64,000 nt of DNA from Porphyra umbilicalis (Eukaryota; Rhodophyta; Bangiophyceae; Bangiales; Bangiaceae). The notes beneath the pieces were generated by a model, which did not search any database, was not told where the DNA came from, and saw only the letters and a program-made list of their open reading frames with translations. A program made the translations under genes and the position numbers. Each line of letters opens with the position of its first letter. The first letter of the stretch is position 1. Positions 55,847-64,000 of the stretch are shown in pieces. Location of the stretch: the NCBI GenBank assembly GCA_002049455.2, contig KV918956.1, positions 82,542 to 146,541 on the forward strand, given 5' to 3'.

Positions 55847-58556
55847 GGCCGGCGCGTGGGTGGGGCGGCAACAACGGAGCGGGGGGCACCTTGGGGAGCA
55901 GAGAGGGAGGGAGGGCGGCCGGCTGCTGGGGGGGCGGCCGACCGGGCCGTCCGCCGCTGGGGGGACGGACCGCCATCTTGGTGGCCAGCTGTGACCCCGG
56001 GGCTTTGTCTTGGCCTCCGACTGCCAGGGCCTCGCAGAGTCGAGATTGTAATCTCGCTTTTTCTGGAGATTCTCTTCCTTCGGATGGGCAGACCAACTTG
56101 GTCTCTGACTCTGTCGATCCGCTTACATCGAGATTTTTTCAAGCGAGATTTTGGCATATGTGTCGAAAATCTGGTTCACCAAACGTGTGATTGCAGCCCG
56201 TGAGGCCACAGTTTGAAAAAGCTCTGGCGTGACTTGCACGGGTGTTGTCTCTATTGACCAATCAGAGGACTCACTGAAACGCTCACGTACCGTCATGAAC
56301 GCAATTGCCGGACGCCGAGGAGTTTGGGTCTTGGGCCCCGATGCCGCACCGAGAAGTGCACCGCGAACCTCCCAATCCACGTCGGTGCGCCCTGAGCAGC
56401 GGCCTGGCCACCTGGCCTCGGAGCAGGCAGCCACTGGTGGCTGGCACAAGCACTTCAATTCCAGGCACGTGCGTGCAACACCCTGGCCTTCAGGGCGCTG
56501 GCGCGCTGGGCGACGCATCGACACCGTGTAACGTCGCTGTGTCAAATATGGATCACTTTTGTCCTTTTCTGGGCTCAGAGAAGGCAACGTCCATCAGAGC
56601 ACGGGTTGCGCGAGTGCACTGGAAAGCCTGTGAGTTTCTCTACAAACGCCACGCGAGAAGTAATACGTTTTGTGCATGTCTTCTTACTCTTTTCTGCTCT
56701 TCTATAGCGCTCTCCAGTGTGACGTAGAATTACCATCCAGCGGCATCTCTGGATCACCGATCGTCGGATCGTTTCACACCACGCGACGGCAATCGATCGA
56801 AAAAGGACACACGAAGACACAATGAAAGAGTAATTGTAGGATCATTGCTGCCCAACGGGGAACAATACTGTGTCTCGGCCATCTGAGGCCAGCGACGTAG
56901 CCGCGCCTGGTCACGCTCTGTGGCCACGGAGGACTTTGCGGCCACCGAGTGACAATATGTTGGTGATTAAAATAAATTTGCCTTCGATCGATCGTGTGTG
57001 TGTAACAATACAAGCGACTTGGCGGCGGTTCTGCCCGATCGATAGGGCTATGCGACATAAACACGTGTTTATCTTCGATCATGGTGCTTTTCTCTACACC
57101 GTTCGAAAGCCCTTCAGCTCAGGCTTCTGCTCGTATGTTTATAGCCCTCCCGCGTGCTTCTGTACTGAGCGCTCGTCAGAGGAAGAAAAAACAGTGGGCA
57201 AATAGGCTGGAATCGACGATTCCGGTGATCCACATTTGACCTGAGTGATCCAGAATAGGCACAGGGACGATACGCCGGCCGGCTCCATAGCCGCGAACAC
57301 GCACGGGGGTACGTAAAGCCACGTTGCCGTGGTGGGGGGGGCGTGGGGCGGGGAAAGGGGTGCCGCCGCCGCCACCGCCACGGCGGCGGCCTGCCGGCGT
57401 GGCGCAACGCCCACGGACGGGGCAGTCACCCCGCCACGTCGCGCCCCTGCGCGCGGCGGGTGGGGCGGCCGACACGGCGCACGGGCGGGCGGGTGGGGTC
57501 GACCGCCGCGCGACGGGGCGCCTCTACCCGCACCAGTAGATGGAGTCAGCAACCGCCAACGCGCCGCCGCAGCAGAAGCCGGCGCGCTGGCATGATCACC
57601 CCCAGGTCATCGTGGGCGCTTTGAACCCCAGAAGTCGCTGCGCGCGCGCGGTCGCCGCGCGCAACTCGGGGCGGTGGGGGGGGGCAGGGGGGCAGGCGCC
57701 CTGTGACCCCTGCGGCACGACAGTCCTTCTCAGCCACTTAACTCTATTCGCTTTTAGCGTCATCGCGACCCTTCCAACGCTGACACGCTCTCAGATCCCT
57801 GAGAACACGAATGCAGACTGCCACCTCTGAAACGGAGAGCAAGTCCTGTGATCTAAGTATATGTGTGCATCACTACACTTTGAGAGCACCCTGTCCTAAA
57901 GGCCAGGGAAAACAGCAAGAAGGCGGAGCGCCCTCATTTCGGAAACGCCATGCCGTGCTGGACCGTCACCAAGTCTGTAAGCACTTGCACCGGGCGCCTG
58001 CTCACCGCCTTTCCAAACGCGCCTCGGCGCCGGCGGCGCGCCACCGCGCTCGCAACACTGCGCTGGGGGCCCCCAGCCCCCCGGCCCCGCCCCCGGGGGC
58101 GCGGCGCGGGCGGTGCCGACCTGGGCGGTTCTTGCACGCCCGTGGCCCCCGCACGCAGCGCACGCGTCGGGGCGACGTCGCGACGGCAACGTTGAGGCGC
58201 CGTCTCTTTGCCGCCCTCCGCGCCCGTGTTATCTCTTCCCCCTGCCGCGTCCCGCTGCCGCCCCCGCCATTGTTGTCGTGTCGCGCCGCCCCGCGCGCCG
58301 GCGGCCGACAGCGCGGCGTGTGCGTTGCAGAGGGCGCAGGTGGGGCCAACTCCCCCCCGCCTGGATGTGTCCCGGCTTGCCCGCGGCGGCCCACACCGGC
58401 GCGACGCGGGCCTGAGACTAGCGGGGGGCGGTCGGAAGCGGAACGTGTGCGCCTTGCCAGTGTGGTCTGGCGTGGGGTCCCGCCGGGGTTTCGCGGCGTC
58501 GCTGCCGGGGCGCCCCGCTCCTTTAGTTCCTTCCCCCCCCCCCTGATTTTTCCACG
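55847..58556. other. Intergenic between divergent membrane-protein and GPC1 genes
   Basis: The two genes point away from each other, so their promoters must lie here. 56000-57300 has even composition; 57300-57700 and 58000-58550 are G+C-rich. The only ORF of interest is listed separately (56123-56518, minus). No shared promoter motif can be recognised. Confidence 0.4.
56123..56518 (-). CDS. Hypothetical short protein (weak)
   Basis: 131-residue frame from ATG 56518. The C-terminal half (AIAFMTVRERFSESSDWSIE, then FQTVASRAAITRLVNQIFDT) has even composition and amphipathic character, so it may be a real coding segment. The N-terminal half is Arg/Pro/Cys-rich and unconvincing. No family is recognised; chance is a real alternative. 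Confidence 0.2.
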   Translation of the reverse strand: MRRPARQRPEGQGVARTCLELKCLCQPPVAACSEARWPGRCSGRTDVDWEVRGALLGAASGPKTQTPRRPAIAFMTVRERFSESSDWSIETTPVQVTPELFQTVASRAAITRLVNQIFDTYAKISLEKISM

Positions 58557-60092
58557 ATGCTCCGCTCGCTCTCCTCGCCCCTGTTTGGGACCAACACGGC
58601 CACGGCCGGCGGCAGTCTGCTCCGCCGACGAGCGTCGACCGGCAGCGGCGTCTCGTCGGGCGTGGAGAGCGGCTCGGAGGGCGGCTCGGAGGGCGGCAGC
58701 ACCGCCGGCAGCACCGCCGGCAGCACCGCTGGTGGTGGCGGCAGCAGTCGCGGTCGCGGGGCCCCCGGGAGCTCCTTTTGCTCCTCCCTCTCCCTCGACG
58801 GCGACGGCGATTACGTCTTTCTCGGCGATGAAATTCTCCTCACCTTTGACCGCCTGGAGCTGATTGCCGATGCCAAATCCGCCGTCAAGGAGCTCGTGGC
58901 CAAGGAGCGCGCGCGCCTCGCCGCCTCCATCCGCGACCGCACGACGGGCCTCTCCGCGACGCGCCACCGGCTGCGCAAGGAAACGGCGCAGTTGGCGTCG
59001 CGGCTCCTCCCCGACGAGGCATCCCGCGCGCGGCTGCAAGCGTCGATTGCCGCGCGGCGGGCCGAGCTCCTCGCCTCCCTCCGCGAGCCCGCCGTCGTTT
59101 CGTTTGGGGAAAAGGTGGCGTTTATGCTCGGCCTGACGCTGCTCATGGCGACGGAGGGGGTGCTCCTCGTCGCCCCCGCTCGCATGTGGGCGTGGTACGC
59201 GGCGCTCATTGGGCCGCTCCTCGCCACGCGCGTCGTCTTGTATCGCGCCAACAACTTTGGCTACTTTATGTACGACTTTTGCTACGCCGCGCAGCTGCTG
59301 CTGCTCGGCCACCTCTTCCTCTACCCGAGCTCGGGGCCGCTGTTCCGCGTCAACTTTGCGGTCGCCAACGGGCCGCTCGCGTGGGCGGTCATCCTCTGGC
59401 GCAACAGCCTCGTCTTCCACTCGCTCGACCGGCTGACGTCGCTCGCCATCCACTTTTTGCCGCCGCTCGTCACGTTTTGCCTCCGCTGGTACGGCGACGG
59501 CCGCGGGGGGGGGCTCGCGGGGTCCCTCCTCCCGGGCGCCGCCGCGTCGTCGTATGGGGAGACGGGGGTGGACGGGTGGCACGACCACGCGGTGTACGCC
59601 ATTGGCCTGCCGCTCGGCGTGTACGCCGCGTGGCAAGCCGCGTACCTGGTCAAGACGGAGGTTATCAGCCGCACCAAACTGGTTGGTGACCCGGAGCTCA
59701 TGACCAGCCTCCGGTGGTTGACGCGGCACCCGGGGGGCTTTTTTTACCGCGCCATCAACGTGTTTGGGCCCAAGCACCACGTCGCCACGTTTGTCCTCCT
59801 GCAGGGCGTGTACACGCTGCTGACGCTTGCCGCGAGCGTCTTGCTCTACGAGTCGCAGCTCGCGCATGCCGTCTTCCTCGGCGGCCTCTTTGCGGTCGCG
59901 GCGTTCAACGGCGCAAGTTTCTACTTTGAAGTCGTGCGCCCGTCGGGCGGAGGGGGCAGCGGCGGCGGCGGCGGCGGCGGCGGGCGCGGCAAGGGCAAGG
60001 GCAAATCCCGCTCCAAGAGCCGTGGGGGCGGCGGGGAATCCGCTGCCAATGGGGGTGGCGGACGGAAGCACCACCGCCACCAAAGTGACTGA
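58557..60092 (+). CDS. GPC1: Glycerophosphocholine acyltransferase 1 (Gpc1 family, DUF2838)
   Basis: GPC1 transfers an acyl group from acyl-CoA to glycero-3-phosphocholine, giving lysophosphatidylcholine in the endomembrane system. It lets cells rebuild phosphatidylcholine after complete deacylation. The 511-residue frame has family hallmarks: NFGYFMYDFCYAAQLLLLGH, WRNSLVFHSLDRLTSLAIHF with the conserved HSLD, HFLPPLVTFCLRW, and WQAAYLVKTEV. About eight membrane segments run from residue 183 (FGEKVAFMLGLTLLMATEGV) to about 460. Residues 1-75 are a Ser/Gly/Thr-rich low-complexity leader and 105-175 a charged helical region (KSAVKELVAKERARLAASIR) as in other members. The tail is Gly-rich then basic (KGKGKSRSKSR). 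It is single-exon. Start: ATG 58557, after a pyrimidine-rich leader; the next Met is inside the conserved part. Yeast Gpc1 is about 430 residues, so the extra length is the two low-complexity ends. Confidence 0.88.
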   Translation: MLRSLSSPLFGTNTATAGGSLLRRRASTGSGVSSGVESGSEGGSEGGSTAGSTAGSTAGGGGSSRGRGAPGSSFCSSLSLDGDGDYVFLGDEILLTFDRLELIADAKSAVKELVAKERARLAASIRDRTTGLSATRHRLRKETAQLASRLLPDEASRARLQASIAARRAELLASLREPAVVSFGEKVAFMLGLTLLMATEGVLLVAPARMWAWYAALIGPLLATRVVLYRANNFGYFMYDFCYAAQLLLLGHLFLYPSSGPLFRVNFAVANGPLAWAVILWRNSLVFHSLDRLTSLAIHFLPPLVTFCLRWYGDGRGGGLAGSLLPGAAASSYGETGVDGWHDHAVYAIGLPLGVYAAWQAAYLVKTEVISRTKLVGDPELMTSLRWLTRHPGGFFYRAINVFGPKHHVATFVLLQGVYTLLTLAASVLLYESQLAHAVFLGGLFAVAAFNGASFYFEVVRPSGGGGSGGGGGGGGRGKGKGKSRSKSRGGGGESAANGGGGRKHHRHQSD

Positions 60093-60382
60093 GGTGGCGC
60101 CACGGCTGGTGGGGGCGTGCGACGTCGACGCGCGTATTGTTTGGGTGTTTTTGGCGAGCGGGGGTGATGGGGTTTGGCGGCCTGTGGGCGCCCCGTTGTT
60201 CCCCAGACCCGCCTGTTGTACAGATTGTAGTTTGTGACTGGGCGGAGATGTGTGGGTGGTGCGGCCGGTCGCGGAGGCGGTAGCCGCACCGGAAAGGGCG
60301 TTGTGCGTGGCGCCGTCCTGCGCGAGGGCGTGGACCCATTCCCGTGTCGGCGACACGGAGGCCCCCCGCCTTTTTTTTCGGT

Positions 60383-60413
<31 letters not shown>

Positions 60414-60939
60414 GCGACGGCGGGCAGCGTCGGCGCGGCGGTGTCGGCTGCTCGGAGCATTGCCGCCGAGCGTGGCGCCTCCCAGCATCGCCGCGTCTAC
60501 GGTCGGGCGTTCGGTCCACTGGCGTGTCGCGGAGGCGGTCCGGTTGGCGCGCCGCACGAACTCCCCTGCGGCGATGTTGCCACGGAGCGGGAGCGGGGTC
60601 GGCACACCCTGCGAGACGCGACGCTGGCGGGGGTCACCGTCGGTCCGTGTTGGAAACGGGCCCGACGCGCATGGGGGGGCATGCTACTGACAGTTGCCAT
60701 GGGGCCACTGTGTGGGACGGAGGATGTCTTGACCGGTGCCGACAGGCATCGAGGCTGCACGCGCGCCGGTGGACCCCAGTAAACTCGCTGCTGCCCGTGG
60801 ACCTTTTCTGCGCACGGGTACGCCGTGTCCCAACACGTCAGGTGTTTACTTGTGGTCAGGCCCACCTATTACTAAGCAAGTCGAGCGGAAACGGCGGCAG
60901 CCACGTCGGGGTACGCACGCGCGGCCCGCCACCCCCCCC
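60093..60939. other. Downstream of GPC1; no supported gene
   Basis: The first 150 bases are likely GPC1 3' UTR. 60370-60440 is a GGC/GAC-type simple sequence. No coding signal. Confidence 0.4.
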
Positions 60940-61105
60940 TCACACGTTCATCCACGTGCGGAAGCTGGCAGTGTCCCGCATCCCCCCCAGGCGGCACGAC
61001 CGCCGCCGCCGGTCCTTGGATGAGAGCGCGACGCCAGCAGCGATCGCCGCCGCCCCGCGGGGCGCCACCACCACCGCCCCCGCCGTGCCGGCACCGCCGC
61101 CGCCG

Positions 61106-61137
<32 letters not shown>

Positions 61138-61310
61138 CGCCGCCGCCGCCGCCGCCCAGTCGCCCCACTCCTCGTCCGACTGGATCGTCGACGACGTGTC
61201 GATCGACGCGGCCGCGCCATGGGCGGACCGCGCCGCCGGCGGCGCCGCCCCGTCGGGCGTGCGGCCTTGCCGCCGCTGCCGCCGCGCGGCCGACGCGGCC
61301 GCCGCGTCGG

Positions 61311-61350
<40 letters not shown>

Positions 61351-61902
61351 AGCCGCCTCGGCCGCCGCCGCCGCGTCGGCGGCCGCCTCGGCGCGGCGCG
61401 CCCGCCGCGGCCGCCGGTGGAGCCGCCGCGTCCCCCGCGTGGCGACCGGGTCCCCCCCAGCGCGTCCCCGTCCGACGCGGCGCCGCCGTCGTCTGCCGCC
61501 GCGCCGCGCGCCGCGGCGCGCGCCGAGTCCCGCGACCGTTGGAAGCTCCTGGATTTGGTCATGGAGCGGACGCGCGTCCACGGCGTCGGCGGCGGGGGGG
61601 GGGCGGCGGCGGGGCCCCCGCCGGCGGCCGACGACGCCCAGTCGGCCAACTCGGCGTGCATTGCCGCCGGCGCCGCGTCAGCGTCGGCGGCGGCGGGGGG
61701 GGGGGGGGGGGGGGGGGGGACCGCCCCGCCGACGGCGACGGCGGGGGGGAGCCCCGCGTCGCCCGCGCGCGGCGGCCGGGGCCCCCCGCCGCGCACGGCG
61801 TCCACGGCGCGCCGTCGGGGCCGTCCGACGCCGAGTCGTCTGACCACGGCTCGCCCCAAATGTCGGCAGGGGGGGGTGCGGCCGCCGCCGACTTGGCCCG
61901 CC

Positions 61903-61963
<61 letters not shown>

Positions 61964-62131
61964 CGCCGCTGCCGCCGGCGGCGGTGGCGGTGGCGCCCAA
62001 GGGGCCTCTCCGGGCGCGCCCGGCGCGCCGCCGCGGGAAATGACGCGGCAGAGCGCTTGGGTGTTGTGCACGGCGAGCGCGCGCCGTTGGTGGCTGCTCA
62101 TCCGCAGCGTGCCGAGGAGTGTCCGCACCAT
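60940..62131 (-). CDS. Possible low-complexity Ala/Pro-rich protein with frame breaks at G-tracts
   Basis: From ATG 62131 the minus strand begins with a natural-looking segment (MVRTLLGTLRMSSHQRRALA..CRVISRGG). It then enters Pro/Ala tracts and an acidic block (DIWGEPWSDDSASDGPDG). After the 25-base homopolymer at 61695-61719 natural sequence continues in a second frame (MHAELADWASSAAGG..RVRSMTKSRSFQRSRDSARA). After another G/C tract near 61593 it continues in a third frame (SIDTSSTIQSDEEWGDW, then poly-Ala) to TGA at 60940-60942. Three consecutive pieces on one strand, each changing frame exactly at a homopolymer, suggest one gene with length errors or mutations in the tracts. No domain is recognised. 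Confidence 0.3.
61695..61719 (+). repeat. 25-base G homopolymer
   Basis: Uninterrupted G run; such tracts can form G-quadruplexes and are prone to length error in both replication and sequencing. Confidence 0.9.
61903..61962 (+). repeat. CGG trinucleotide microsatellite
   Basis: About twenty consecutive CGG units, encoding a Pro or Ala tract on the minus strand depending on frame. Confidence 0.9.
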
Positions 62132-64000
62132 GGCGGCGGGTGCGGGACGGGCGCCGCAGGTACGACTCGCCGCGGTGACCGCACCGCGGCGGGCGGACGC
62201 GCGACGGGGGGCGGGAAGCACGGCGGAATAAACGCCGCGGAGGGAGACGGCGGCGGCGAAACGCAGGGCGCGGGCACGTCGTTGAACGCAGCCGCGGAGG
62301 GGGAAAAAGGTGGTCGGTGGATGGCGCGGCGTCTGTGGAGCGGACAGCCGCCTGCCTCTGTCCGCGGCGCGCCGTCCGCGTCGCGCGCGTGACCGGCCTG
62401 ACAACGTCCCGCCTTACGTGCGCGCGTCAGCACGCCGGGGGGTGCAGCGCCCCTCGACAGCACGGTTTGCGGCGGCGGCCACCTCACCCAGACGCCCGCC
62501 GCTCGAGAAGGAACAGAGGACCACAAGGGAGGCTCCCCAAACCCGCGCAGCGGCTCGGACGCGGTCGTTCAAGGACAAGTTGTCCGGCCGCCCGCCGGCG
62601 GCTGTCCAGGAAATCGCGCTGGTGTGGTGGAGTCGCGGCCGACGCCTACTACGTACGGGGGCTCGAGTGGTGCACCTCTTGGTCTTGCAGACGCCCTTTG
62701 CCAAACGCCGGTGGTCGGCTCCCGCGATGCCCTGTCACGTGACAGGGCATCGCGGGTGGGTTGATCACCCCGGCCTAATCATCAGGGGGCGACGGGAGGG
62801 GGGGACGGCCGCGCCGGCGGCCTCACCGCGCAGGCACACCGCAAGACGGCAGACGTCCCCCCACGGCCGGGGCGGTGCCACCGGCGGCCACTGGCACCGC
62901 TACGTCGGCGCCGCCGGGGGCGACCGGGAATCGCCACAGGGGGCGATTCAGTGGATCGGCGGGGGCGCCCCCCGTGGGTCCCCCAGCAGTGCTGTCAACC
63001 ATTGGGTGTCACGCCTCACGCTGGGGACCCGCGGCCGTATGGCGGTGGCCAGCGGGGGCCCAATGGGAGCGCGGGCGCGCGACAAGGACGGTCGCGCGTC
63101 GCCACCGGTGCATCCGTTTCAAACCCGAGGTGGGCCGATTCGCGCCCCCCGACGCTGTCGCGGCAGCAAGCGCGCCCGACGCGAGGATTCTCGACCACAC
63201 CGCGCGCCTGCCGGTGCTACGCATCGTCGCGAGGTCGACGCTGGCAACGCGGGCGGGGCTCTCAGGACCCCCAAAACCCTGTCGCCACCAAAATGCCGCA
63301 CCGCGCGCGTACGCGCGAGCCGCCCAGACCAAATTCAAACGACTTTTTTTTTTCTCCGCTGCTGCGTCAGTACGGACACACCCATGCAACAGCGGCAACG
63401 GGCCAGTGTGGCGCGGGGGGAGTCGAATATGTCAATGCACAGCACAACCACAGCTCACTCCAGCAAACGGCGCGCCGGTTGAGGACCGAGTGTCGGCGAC
63501 GATGCGCGGTGCGCTGCTCCCGAGGGCCGGCACCGGCCCGACTGTCCGAGGACCGCGGTCACTCATCCCCGACGCCGCGAATCGGCCTCGATCGAGTGGG
63601 CACACGGGCGCCGGAGGGCCGGACAGCACACGGGCAACGTGCGCCGCTGGCGTCGAACAGTGAGCGGGTCAGGCCTTCTTGCTGTCAGGGCTGCTGACGA
63701 GAGGGCCCGAGGGAGCAACGAGATTTGGCGCGACTCGCATACTACTTGTCACGATCACTCATCAAGTGTGTTTCAATTGGTTAACTTGATCTAGGCACCC
63801 CGTACTTTTCGACTGTCGGACGCGTCGGATGGATCACGGCCGACGCACGGTCGCGTCCGACGAAGACGTCTCCATCTCTGCCACCGGCCCCGCCGCCCCC
63901 CCCCCCCCACGCCCCCCCCCCCCACGCCGTGCCCCCGCCGGCGCGCGCGCCCCAGCCGCGAGCGCCATGGACGCTGCGGTGGCACCCCCCCCCCCCCCCC
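62132..64000. other. Right-end region without supported genes
   Basis: G+C-rich with open frames on both strands (for example 62310-63482 and 62875-63663, plus) but no recognised motif. A T10 run lies near 63343-63352, and C-runs of 10-14 occur from 63898 to the end of the window. Confidence 0.4.
62721..62756. repeat. Perfect 36-bp palindrome with CACGTG centre
   Basis: The left arm CCCGCGATGCCCTGTCAC (62721-62738) is followed without spacer by its exact reverse complement (62739-62756). The centre is CACGTG, the bHLH/bZIP E-box/G-box core. Confidence 0.97.

Noticed and set aside
58002..60605. Minus-strand open frame of 867 codons antisense to GPC1
   Set aside because: The plus strand has a conserved family protein; the antisense frame mirrors its G+C bias and encodes charged low-complexity sequence.

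Overview
The window is nuclear DNA of a eukaryote with a very G+C-rich, repeat-rich genome. Spliceosomal introns with GT..AG ends, a nuclear-type tRNA-Thr, a Polycomb-type Enhancer of zeste homologue, a yeast/plant-type glycerophosphocholine acyltransferase, U1-type zinc fingers and three families of eukaryotic DNA transposon all point that way. The tRNA has a second, ectopic intron in its D-loop. That arrangement is known mainly from red algae such as Cyanidioschyzon and from nucleomorphs. Together with the G+C bias and few introns it makes a red alga (for example a bangiophyte) my best guess. This is inference; a green or secondary alga is not excluded.

Layout: 1-858 holds a decayed PIF/Harbinger transposase running off the left edge. 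From 0.9 to 14 kb there is mostly G+C-rich low-complexity DNA with short tandem duplications and one plausible unknown exon (11.1-11.6 kb). From 14.1 to 17.8 kb (minus strand) lies a multi-exon CACTA/Plavaka-KDZ-like transposase. From 18.7 to 23.1 kb is a three-exon gene for an unknown, probably nuclear protein with a 75-bp minisatellite in its second intron. It is followed by an unknown Cys-cluster/RGG-rich gene (24.8-26.6 kb). From 27 to 31 kb two arrays of a 72-bp G+C-rich repeat lead into an Enhancer of zeste homologue (31.6-35.4 kb). That gene has two in-frame stops and a CXC domain split by an acidic repeat insertion. A U1-type zinc-finger gene lies at 36.9-37.9 kb. From 38 to 45 kb is G+C-rich repetitive DNA. 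A small Cys-rich gene at 45.4-45.7 kb is related to the 24.8 kb gene. From 47.9 to 48.9 kb is an apparently intact IS630/Tc1-like transposase, directly abutted by about 3.2 kb of a 75/150-bp satellite. The tRNA-Thr(AGT) with two introns is at 52.8-52.9 kb. A polytopic membrane protein gene (54.3-55.8 kb, minus) and the glycerophosphocholine acyltransferase gene GPC1 (58.6-60.1 kb, plus) follow. The right end is low complexity, with a 25-base G tract, a CGG tract and a perfect 36-bp palindrome.

The best-supported host genes are GPC1, the tRNA, the membrane protein and the Enhancer of zeste homologue (disrupted as read). Much of the rest is transposon, satellite or minisatellite. In the G+C-rich parts nearly every frame is open on both strands, so ORF length alone is not evidence of coding there; I annotated only where conserved motifs, consistent splice phases or non-repetitive composition gave support.
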